Assembly (NCBI GenBank): GCA_000509225.1
Contig: BAOK01000001.1
Location: 2,526,914-2,590,913 of the forward strand
Reading direction: 5' to 3'
Length of the DNA: 64,000 bases
Source: Parvibaculaceae bacterium Mf 1.05b.01
GTDB taxonomy: Bacteria; Pseudomonadota; Alphaproteobacteria; Parvibaculales; Parvibaculaceae
Position 1 is the stretch's first letter; every line of letters starts with the position of its first letter. This document shows positions 45,011-52,279 of this stretch, piece after piece. The translations under genes and the position numbers were made by a program. The notes under the pieces are model-generated. The model searched no databases. It was not told the DNA's origin and was given only the letters and a program-made list of their open reading frames with translations.

Positions 45011-46363
45011 TCAGTCGGCTGCCAAGGGCAGAACCACCTCTGTGTTAACGCGCGAGCTGTTTGACGCCACATTCCAGGGACGGAGCGTGCCGGACAGCTG
45101 TTCAGCCACTGCCAGCCCCGCTTCGAGTGCATCTTCATGGAATCCGTAGCCAAAGTATGAGCCACAATACCATATCCGATCTCGTCCCTGCAGCTGCCAA
45201 AGTTCTTTCTGCGCCTTAATGGCCGCGCGATTAAAGAGCGGGTGCTGATAGGAAAATTTCCGAATGATGGTCTCATCGCGCGGGGTAATATGCGGGTTCA
45301 GCGTGACGAAAAGCGGGTGGCTTTCGTCAATCCCCTGCAGTCGGTTCATCCAGTATGACAGCGTCAGCTGCTTACCCGCATCTGCCGCGCCGTCATCAAT
45401 ATAGTTCCAGCTTGACCAGACGCGGCGACGCTTAGGCATAAGACGCGCGTCAGTGTGGAGGTAAGTGTCATTGTCGGTGTATTGGAAAGCACCGAGCAGC
45501 CTCTGCTCGCCCTGACTGGGATTTGATAACAGTGTCAAAGCATCATCTGCATGGGTGGCCAGGACAACATCATCAAACAGGTGTTGGTTGCCGCTCTCAG
45601 TCATAACTGCAACGCCGTTGAGTGTCCGTGTGACCGCAACCACGCCTTCCCGTCTGATCTTTCCCTGATAGGAAGCCGTCAGGCGTTTCACATATTCTCG
45701 GCTGCCCCCATCAACCGTACGCCATTTGGGCCGGTCTTTGAATTTCAGCAGGCCATGGCTCTCGAAGAACCGCACGAAGGTCGCCAGGGGATAATCCAGC
45801 ATATCCTTGACAGTGGTCGACCAGATCGCGGCCCCCATGGGCAGGATGTGATCGCGAATAAATGCGTCGGAATAGTTATTCTCCTGTAGATAGTCGCCCA
45901 GCGAGATTTCTGCTGAGGACGCCGCTCCATCAAGGGTCGGAGCCGTCTTATAGAAACGCACAATGTCGGACATCATGGCCCAGAAGCGGGGGCTCACCAG
46001 GTTGCCGCGTTGCCCCAGCAGGCCGTTCAAGCCGGTCCCGCTATACTCAAAGCGGCCTTTGTCGATGGATGCCGCAAAGGACATGTCAGACGACTTGGTT
46101 GGCACATTCAAATGGTCAAACAGAGCCACGAGGTTTGGATAGTTTTGCTCATTGTAGACGATGAAGCCCGTATCGACCGGAAGTGGTTTTTCGCCCCGGC
46201 CTGCATCCACCGTATTTGAGTGTCCGCCAATATGGTCCCCTGCCTCAAAGACAGTGATGTCATTCTCCTTGTTCAATAACCAGGCGGCGGACATGCCCGC
46301 AATTCCAGACCCGATAATGGCGATTTTTTTGCGTGTTTTGGGGAGGGACGCTTCGTAGGGCAA
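45011..46363 (-). CDS. FAD-dependent oxidoreductase (amine-oxidase fold), RpoE operon
   Basis: 450 residues from a TTG at 46363 with AAAGGCTGG ahead. An ATG at 46459 in the same frame lies upstream of the mapped RpoE-type promoter and so cannot be the start. FAD site: KKIAIIGSGIAGMSAAWLLNKENDITVFEAGDHIGGHSNT. The family is related to squalene/phytoene desaturases and acts on lipids. It is divergent from rpoE and followed by DUF1365. Confidence 0.9.
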   Translation of the reverse strand: MPYEASLPKTRKKIAIIGSGIAGMSAAWLLNKENDITVFEAGDHIGGHSNTVDAGRGEKPLPVDTGFIVYNEQNYPNLVALFDHLNVPTKSSDMSFAASIDKGRFEYSGTGLNGLLGQRGNLVSPRFWAMMSDIVRFYKTAPTLDGAASSAEISLGDYLQENNYSDAFIRDHILPMGAAIWSTTVKDMLDYPLATFVRFFESHGLLKFKDRPKWRTVDGGSREYVKRLTASYQGKIRREGVVAVTRTLNGVAVMTESGNQHLFDDVVLATHADDALTLLSNPSQGEQRLLGAFQYTDNDTYLHTDARLMPKRRRVWSSWNYIDDGAADAGKQLTLSYWMNRLQGIDESHPLFVTLNPHITPRDETIIRKFSYQHPLFNRAAIKAQKELWQLQGRDRIWYCGSYFGYGFHEDALEAGLAVAEQLSGTLRPWNVASNSSRVNTEVVLPLAAD

Positions 46364-46391
46364 ATGACCAGCCTTTTTCTGTGTGTTTATT

Positions 46392-46421
46392 TGAATACGG
46401 CTGAAACGCGGGGTTAGATCA
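46392..46421 (-). promoter_or_regulatory. RpoE (ECF11)-type promoter of the FAD oxidoreductase-DUF1365 operon
   Basis: On the minus strand TGATCT (46421-46416), 18 bp, TATTCA (46397-46392). Transcription would start near 46385, about 22 nt before the TTG start codon. Confidence 0.82.
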
Positions 46422-46444
46422 GGAAAAATCACGTAAAAACATGC

Positions 46445-46473
46445 TGATCTAACACCCATTTTGGTGCGTAAGA
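46445..46473 (+). promoter_or_regulatory. RpoE (ECF11)-type autoregulatory promoter of rpoE-chrR
   Basis: TGATCT (46445-46450), 18 bp, TAAGA (46469-46473): an almost exact match to the RpoE consensus. The expected start site falls at or next to the rpoE ATG at 46480, so the mRNA may have no leader. Confidence 0.88.
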
Positions 46474-46479
46474 CATATT

Positions 46480-47187
46480 ATGAGTATGCACGATAATATT
46501 TCCGGTTCAGGTCGCGAGCGCAGTAGACTGCGCTTGGTGGTCGTCAATAATGACGCCCCGCAGGACCTTGGAGCACCCAATCCAGAAATGGCCGAAGCGC
46601 TAGTGGAAGAGTTTGACATTGACGACCATGCGGCATGCCTGCAGGCAGTTGGCGCGCATCAGGACAAAAGAGCATTCAAGTCCCTGTTTTCCTATTTCGG
46701 CCCGCGTGTGAAGGCCTATGTCATGCGCCTTGGATGCCAGCCAGGACAGGCGGAAGAACTCACACAGGAAACCATGATCAAGGTTTGGCGGAAAGCCAGC
46801 CAGTTTGATGCCTCCAAATCCGCACCCTCCACCTGGATCTTCCGAATTGCCCGAAATCAACGCATTGACGTTTTTCGGCGCGAAAACCGACCTGAACTGG
46901 ACCCTAATGATCCGAGCCTCATACCCGAGCCGGAAGAAGCAGCAGATAGCGTGATCGAGCAGAAGCAGTCAGAGATGCAGCTTCTGGAAGCCATGAACCA
47001 CCTCTCTGAAGACCAAAAAGCCATTCTGAAACTATCGTTCTTTGAGGACATGTCTCACGGACGCATCGCCGAGCATCTGGAAATCCCGCTCGGCACCGTG
47101 AAATCGAGACTGAGGCTTGCCCTGGGCAAGCTGCGCTCCACTTTAGATGATAGCAGACTACCTCCCACCGACGGACGACGCGTATGA
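46480..47187 (+). CDS. rpoE: ECF sigma factor RpoE (singlet-oxygen response)
   Basis: A 235-residue ECF sigma of group 11. Region 2 contains CQPGQAEELTQETMIKVWRKASQFDASKSAPSTWIFRIARNQRIDVFRR; region 4 contains LSEDQKAILKLSFFEDMSHGRIAEHLEIPLGTVKSRLRLALGKLR. The N-terminal 40 residues are an extension of low complexity. It is held inactive by ChrR and released by singlet oxygen. Overlaps chrR by 4 bp. Met3 (46486) or later starts cannot be excluded. Confidence 0.95.
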   Translation: MSMHDNISGSGRERSRLRLVVVNNDAPQDLGAPNPEMAEALVEEFDIDDHAACLQAVGAHQDKRAFKSLFSYFGPRVKAYVMRLGCQPGQAEELTQETMIKVWRKASQFDASKSAPSTWIFRIARNQRIDVFRRENRPELDPNDPSLIPEPEEAADSVIEQKQSEMQLLEAMNHLSEDQKAILKLSFFEDMSHGRIAEHLEIPLGTVKSRLRLALGKLRSTLDDSRLPPTDGRRV

Positions 47188-47846
47188 CTATTCGCCATCA
47201 CATTGCAGACGAAATCCTTGCCTCTTACGCTTCGGGCAGCTTGCCTGAATCCTGGAGCCTGTTGGTCGCGACCCATCTGGCCCTGTGCCCTTCCTGTCGG
47301 AAAGCGGCGCGGGACGCTGAAGAGCTCGGTGGCGCGCTGCTGGATGAGCTGACGCCTGTCGATTTGAGTGAAGACGCTTTTGACAAATTGATGAGCAAGC
47401 TTGAATCCGCTGAGCCGGAAGAAGAGGCCGTTGGGGCGAAGAAGCAGACAACTGAAATCCCGTCTGTCTTGCCGGAACCGCTTAAGTCCTACCTGGGCGG
47501 AGACCTCCATGCGTTGAACTGGAAGCGGCTCGGCAAAGGTGCGTATCACATCCCCATCACTCTTCGGAACGGGGAAGGCAAAGCCCGCCTTCTGAAAGTG
47601 CCTGCTGGCCAGCCTGTTCCAGCCCATGGGCACAGGGGGGAAGAACTGACGCTCGTTTTGACAGGATCTTTCACAACGCACCAGGGCGAATTCCTGCGCG
47701 GTGACGTTGAAGCTGCCGACGATGATGTTGAGCACATGCCTGTTGCCGGGCCTGGCGAAGACTGTATCTGCCTCGCCATCACAGACGCACCACTCAAGTT
47801 CAAGAGTTTGGGCGCTCGGATCGCACAACCGTTTATAGGCATCTAG
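47184..47846 (+). CDS. chrR: Anti-sigma factor ChrR
   Basis: 220 residues. The zinc anti-sigma domain has H6, H31, C35 and C38, identical in numbering to Rhodobacter ChrR. The C-terminal cupin domain holds H148, H150, E154 and H184, with C194 and C196, each seven residues later than the Rhodobacter ligands as I recall them. Singlet oxygen causes ChrR turnover and frees RpoE. All key residues are present, so it should be functional. Confidence 0.95.
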   Translation: MTIRHHIADEILASYASGSLPESWSLLVATHLALCPSCRKAARDAEELGGALLDELTPVDLSEDAFDKLMSKLESAEPEEEAVGAKKQTTEIPSVLPEPLKSYLGGDLHALNWKRLGKGAYHIPITLRNGEGKARLLKVPAGQPVPAHGHRGEELTLVLTGSFTTHQGEFLRGDVEAADDDVEHMPVAGPGEDCICLAITDAPLKFKSLGARIAQPFIGI

Positions 47847-47992
47847 GTCTAAAGCGCTCCCCCCTTATTGGCGAGCTCAATACCCTCTTTTTCCTTACCG
47901 TTGTTTGCACAAAAAAAACCTCTATCTTGCCGGTGACTTTGTGACGGATGACCTCTTCGCGGAGGCATCGACGCAGGAAAGGGTTTGCGTTT

Positions 47993-48979
47993 ATGGCAGA
48001 TGTACTCGCGGTAGCGGCAAGCAATCTGGTTTCACCAGCTATACTGGCATTCTTACTGGGCGGTCTTGCCGGTTTCCTTCGAAGCGATCTGGAAATACCA
48101 GAAGCGATCGCCAAAGGGCTATCGATCTATCTGATGCTCGCCATCGGGCTCAAAGGAGGTGCGAGCCTCGCTTCCTCCGACGCTGGCATGTCTATCCTGC
48201 CTGGATTAATTGCCGCAGTCCTGCTGAGTTTTCTGATCCCTTACATCGCGTTTTTCCTGCTGCGCATGACAACCCGCTTCTCCACGATTGATTCCGCGGC
48301 TGTCTCTGCCCACTACGGCTCCGTGAGCATCGTGACCTTTGTCACAGCCACTCAGTTTCTGACCAGTCTCGACATCACTTATGAGGCCTACATCATCGCC
48401 ATGGTCGCACTGATGGAAACACCGGCGATCGTGTCCGGTCTCCTGCTCGCACGCAAAAAGGGCGCCGAGAACGGTACCAAGCCGCCGCTTTTTCAACCCG
48501 AAATGCTTCGGGAAATTCTGTTCAACGGCTCGATCATGTTGCTGCTTGGCGGGTTTGTGATTGGCTGGGCCACCGGAGAACAAGGGCTAGAGACAGTCGC
48601 CCCATTCTTTGTTGATCCGTTCCAGGGCGTGCTCTGTCTCTTCCTGCTGGATATGGGGCTCGTGGCAGCACACCGTCTTCGTACCGCCTCGTCGCTTAGT
48701 CCCTCAGCGATTGCGTTCGGGCTCTATATGCCGATCATCGGAGCCGTGCTTGGCGGCGCGACCGGCTATGCAGTTGGCCTCTCAGCAGGTGGCACCACAT
48801 TGCTCGCTGTTCTTGCGGCAAGCGCCTCCTATATCGCGGTGCCCGCCGCCATCAGACTCGCCCTGCCCAAAGCAGACCCGGGCATATTCATCCCCCTTTC
48901 GCTGGGGGTTACCTTTCCCTTCAACGTGCTGGTCGGCATCCCGCTTTATGCGGCGGTGATAGCCACCCTTTACAGCTAA
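47993..48979 (+). CDS. sbtA: SbtA-type sodium-dependent bicarbonate transporter
   Basis: 328 residues from the ATG at 47993 (AGGAAAGGG ahead). About ten membrane helices in two inverted halves; NLVSPAILAFLLGGLAGFLRSDLEIPEAIAKGLSIYLMLAIGLKGG and FVTATQFL..MVALMETPAIVSGLLLA are typical. In cyanobacteria SbtA imports HCO3- with Na+. The gene is followed by a PII-like partner and faces nhaA. In a heterotroph it may feed carboxylases; that use is inference. Confidence 0.9.
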   Translation: MADVLAVAASNLVSPAILAFLLGGLAGFLRSDLEIPEAIAKGLSIYLMLAIGLKGGASLASSDAGMSILPGLIAAVLLSFLIPYIAFFLLRMTTRFSTIDSAAVSAHYGSVSIVTFVTATQFLTSLDITYEAYIIAMVALMETPAIVSGLLLARKKGAENGTKPPLFQPEMLREILFNGSIMLLLGGFVIGWATGEQGLETVAPFFVDPFQGVLCLFLLDMGLVAAHRLRTASSLSPSAIAFGLYMPIIGAVLGGATGYAVGLSAGGTTLLAVLAASASYIAVPAAIRLALPKADPGIFIPLSLGVTFPFNVLVGIPLYAAVIATLYS

Positions 48980-48991
48980 CGGGAGACGATC

Positions 48992-49300
48992 ATGCAGATG
49001 TTCACAAAGAAGAAAATTGAAGTGGTCGTAGAGGCAATCTATGCCCCGCGTGTGGTGGAGGCTGCCAAGAATGCTGGTGCCAAAGGCTATACAGTGCTGC
49101 CTAACCTTCAGGGAAGCGGCACCCATGGCGACCGACGTGGTAGCGGGTTAAGCGGGGCTTTTGAAAACGTCATGGTGATCTGCGTGGTCGATCCGTCCAT
49201 CGCCAGCACCGTCATGACAGCAATCAAGGAAGCCATTGGTGATGCCATTGGCGTGCTCTACGCCTCAGACGTTGAAGTATTGCGGGACGAGCACTTTTAG
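48992..49300 (+). CDS. PII-like SbtB regulator of the bicarbonate transporter
   Basis: 102 residues with a PII fold: IEVVVEAIYAPRVVEAAKNAGAKGYTVLPNLQGSGTHGDRR..SGLSGAFENVMVICVVDPS. The T-loop lacks the Tyr that is uridylylated in GlnB, and the protein follows sbtA by 12 nt, so it is an SbtB type that binds adenyl nucleotides and gates SbtA. The C-terminal Cys loop of some cyanobacterial SbtB proteins is absent. Confidence 0.82.
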   Translation: MQMFTKKKIEVVVEAIYAPRVVEAAKNAGAKGYTVLPNLQGSGTHGDRRGSGLSGAFENVMVICVVDPSIASTVMTAIKEAIGDAIGVLYASDVEVLRDEHF

Positions 49301-49333
49301 AGACCTGTCGCGAAACGCGAGCCTTGGTGACGA

Positions 49334-50539
49334 TCACTGTGCGACAGCGGCTGTCGCCGGCGCTCCGGACAGGAAGCGCAGACAGACATATCCGATAACA
49401 CCTGAGATGAGCGAGCCAATCAGGACGCCAAGACGCACTGTTGCGGCGTAGGATGGGTCTTCAAAGGCGAGTGTGCCAATGAACAGGCTCATGGTGAAGC
49501 CAACACCACAAAGACAGGCAATCCCGTAGATCTGCATCCAGTTGGCTCCCACTGGCATTTTTGCAATGCCTGACTTGATGGCCAACCAGGCAAACCCAAA
49601 GACGCCTGCCATCTTGCCGATCACGAGGCCTGCGATGATGCCTGCGGTGACAGGATGCGCGAAGCTATCCAGCCCCATGCCCGCAAATGAAACGCCGGCA
49701 TTGGCAAATCCGAAGAGCGGCATAATCCCGAAAGCCACCCACGGCAGAAGCGAATGCTCCAGCCGCAGCAGTGGCGGTTCGCCATGCTCATCGCCTTTTG
49801 TGTCGCCCCTAAGCGGCAGTGCCATAGCAATGGCAACACCGGCCAGGGTGGCGTGGACACCTGATTTCAGCACACAGACCCAGAGGAAAACGCCAACGAT
49901 GATATAGGGCGCCAAGCGTCTCACGTTCGCAAAGTTAAGGGCGGCAAGGCCGAAAAGGCCGATCGCTGCGAGCCCCAATGACATGACCGAAAGGTTTTCC
50001 GTGTAGAAGAGCGCAATGATGATGATGGCACCCAGGTCGTCGATAATCGCAATCGCGGTCAAAAGCACTTTGAGCGACAGCGGCGCGCGGGCACCAATTA
50101 GCGAGAGAATGCCAAGCGCAAAAGCGATGTCGGTTGCGGCAGGTATCGCCCAACCGCGTATGTGAACGGGGTCGCCCCAAGTGATGACAACATAGGCAAG
50201 AGCCGGCAGCGCCATGCCCCCAACAGCTGCAAAGAAGGGCAAAGCTGCCTGATCACGGGAGGAGAGTTCGCCTTGCAGGAACTCCCGTTTAATCTCGAGA
50301 CCGACCAGCAGGAAAAAGATCGCCATCAGGCCGTCATTCACCCAGAGGAGAAGAGGTTTTGCGATCTTGAGCGCGCCAAACTCCACAGCGACAGGCGTTG
50401 CCAAAAAGGCGTCGTAATATCCGGCGAAAATTGAGTTCGCGATGACAAGCGCCAGGACAGCAGCGGCCATTAAAACAATGCCGCCAGCGGCTTCTAGTTT
50501 CAGAAATTCCTGGATTTTGGAAAGTACTGCGTCGCCCAC
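49334..50539 (-). CDS. nhaA: Na+/H+ antiporter NhaA
   Basis: A 401-residue, 12-helix membrane protein. The paired Asp motif [19 protein letters not shown] and [16 protein letters not shown] are the ion-binding and assembly regions of NhaA. It exports Na+ in exchange for H+ and would maintain the Na+ gradient that SbtA uses. It converges on sbtB with a 33-nt gap. Confidence 0.95.
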   Translation of the reverse strand: MGDAVLSKIQEFLKLEAAGGIVLMAAAVLALVIANSIFAGYYDAFLATPVAVEFGALKIAKPLLLWVNDGLMAIFFLLVGLEIKREFLQGELSSRDQAALPFFAAVGGMALPALAYVVITWGDPVHIRGWAIPAATDIAFALGILSLIGARAPLSLKVLLTAIAIIDDLGAIIIIALFYTENLSVMSLGLAAIGLFGLAALNFANVRRLAPYIIVGVFLWVCVLKSGVHATLAGVAIAMALPLRGDTKGDEHGEPPLLRLEHSLLPWVAFGIMPLFGFANAGVSFAGMGLDSFAHPVTAGIIAGLVIGKMAGVFGFAWLAIKSGIAKMPVGANWMQIYGIACLCGVGFTMSLFIGTLAFEDPSYAATVRLGVLIGSLISGVIGYVCLRFLSGAPATAAVAQ

Positions 50540-50696
50540 TTAGGTGCCCTCTTTTTCTTGTTTCTCGTATTGAAATGGGTCGTGGTGCGCGAGAAACAAG
50601 CCGAGGAAAAGTAGGGACTTATGCGAAATGCGACGCGCGGAGCGCCTTGGTTTTTCATCCCCCTCCGGGGATAAGCCATCGGCCTAGAGGTGACCC

Positions 50697-52223
50697 TTAG
50701 CCCTTATTTTTTTTGGGCTTGCTGCCATGATCTTCGACCGGTGCTGTAGGCTTATTGCCAGACTGAGCCAGACGGATCACATCCTTAGACGTATCAGCAG
50801 AGTCCTGATCAAGCTCTTTCAGAAACTGTTTCCTGACCATGTCGATATTCTCATTGAGGTCTTCAATCTCCCAGTCCGCCGTTTCAACAGGCGGCAGCAC
50901 AGTGACATGAACTGTTGCCGGCCGCGCGATGAAGGCGCTCTTCGGCATGGCGTCTGTCGTGTTGTGCAGCACGATCGGCACAATCGGCACGCCAGCCTGC
51001 ATGGCCAGGTGGAAACCACCTTTCTTGAATTTGGAGAGCTTGTTGGTTGGGCTGCGGGTGCCTTCCGGGAAAATGATGATCGATGTGCCGCTCTTCAGTG
51101 CCGTCACAGCAGGCTGCAGCGCCTCACGGGCCGCCTTATTGTCGGATCGGTCCACAAAAATGGTGCCCATGGCTTCAGACATCTGGCCGATCACAGGCTG
51201 GGACTGCACTTCCTTTTTCGCAATCGCCGTGAAGTCGCTTTGCACCAGTTTTAGGACGGCAATGGCATCCACCGCGCTTTGATGGTTCGCCATAAAGACC
51301 GCCGGGCGATGGGACCATAAATGCTCGCGCCCTTTCACATCGAGCTCAAGGCCGATGGACGCGGAGGAGAGCTCCCCCCAAAGGCCCTGGAAAATATTCC
51401 GCGCCTGACGCGCCGAGCCATTGATGGAATAGGCAGATAGAGCTGCCGCGGCAGCGGGGGCTGCGCTCAGATACGCAAGGCCTGTCCGCGCCACGTCTTT
51501 CGCTGACGTTCGCCCACGGCCTTCAAAGCGCGTGATGTGCCAATCGCGAGACTTAGCGACCGACGTCAGCTTCTTGTTCGGATTGAGTGGGCGCGGGTTG
51601 CCGACAATTTCCAGGAGCGGAAGATCCTCATCCCCATCGCTGTAGAAATAGCTTTCAGCAAGATCAACATTCCGGTCTGCAATGAAGTTACGGACAGCGA
51701 TGGATTTTCCTTCGCCATAGCAGGCCGGCTCAACCACCTTGCCAGTGCAAATGCCGTTCTGTACTTCCAAGTGGGTGCAGAGAAAGCTGTGAACGCCTAG
51801 ATCATTGGCGACTGGCTCCACCTGATAAGGTGTTGCAGCGGACACGATCACAACCACATGGCCCTTTTTGAGATGGGCATCAATCAGAAGCCTGGATTCT
51901 GGATAAATGCGAGAAGCAACCCGCTTTTCAAAGACACGGCGCCCAAATTCATAGTTCCGGCTATCAACCTGACCCCGCAGATGTTTCGCGGTGCTGTTCA
52001 CCATTTCTGCAAAGTCGATCTTGCCACGCGCAAACTGAATCCCGTGAGAGGCCTGATTAACAACCTCACCGATAGAGAGCTCGCCGCTGGTCACCTGTTC
52101 GATCATCAGATCCTGCGCGGAAAAGCCATAGATCAACGTCCGGTCCATGTCGAAAAAAGCGGCAATGTGAGAACCGGAGGGTCCCTTTTCCACTTCATCG
52201 ATCAGAAAACGATAGCTTGGCAT
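50697..52223 (-). CDS. HAD-IB phosphatase fused to PlsC-type acyltransferase
   Basis: 508 residues. The HAD domain (about 18-220) has motif I FFDMDRTLI (D25, D27) and YFYSDGDEDLPLLEIVG. The PlsC domain (about 270-470) has NHQSAVDAI (H-x4-D) and FPEGTRSPT. It may make phosphatidate by acylating lysophosphatidate and dephosphorylate it or a related lipid, feeding diacylglycerol to the neighbouring WS/DGAT. Third gene of the wax-plsB-HAD/PlsC operon, 56 nt after plsB. Confidence 0.88.
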   Translation of the reverse strand: MPSYRFLIDEVEKGPSGSHIAAFFDMDRTLIYGFSAQDLMIEQVTSGELSIGEVVNQASHGIQFARGKIDFAEMVNSTAKHLRGQVDSRNYEFGRRVFEKRVASRIYPESRLLIDAHLKKGHVVVIVSAATPYQVEPVANDLGVHSFLCTHLEVQNGICTGKVVEPACYGEGKSIAVRNFIADRNVDLAESYFYSDGDEDLPLLEIVGNPRPLNPNKKLTSVAKSRDWHITRFEGRGRTSAKDVARTGLAYLSAAPAAAAALSAYSINGSARQARNIFQGLWGELSSASIGLELDVKGREHLWSHRPAVFMANHQSAVDAIAVLKLVQSDFTAIAKKEVQSQPVIGQMSEAMGTIFVDRSDNKAAREALQPAVTALKSGTSIIIFPEGTRSPTNKLSKFKKGGFHLAMQAGVPIVPIVLHNTTDAMPKSAFIARPATVHVTVLPPVETADWEIEDLNENIDMVRKQFLKELDQDSADTSKDVIRLAQSGNKPTAPVEDHGSKPKKNKG

Positions 52224-52279
52224 TCACTTGGTCCTTTGGTCGGTCGTAACCTGTTTGGCCCGCTTGGGCTGATTGGCGT

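Noticed and set aside
46364-46459. Longer N-terminus for the FAD oxidoreductase from ATG 46459
   Set aside because: The extension covers both -35 and -10 of its own RpoE-type promoter and has no family-like sequence.
50540-50696. Small gene or RNA between nhaA and the HAD-PlsC gene
   Set aside because: No reading frame with a ribosome site and no convincing structure beyond a short CCCTCCGGGG stem.
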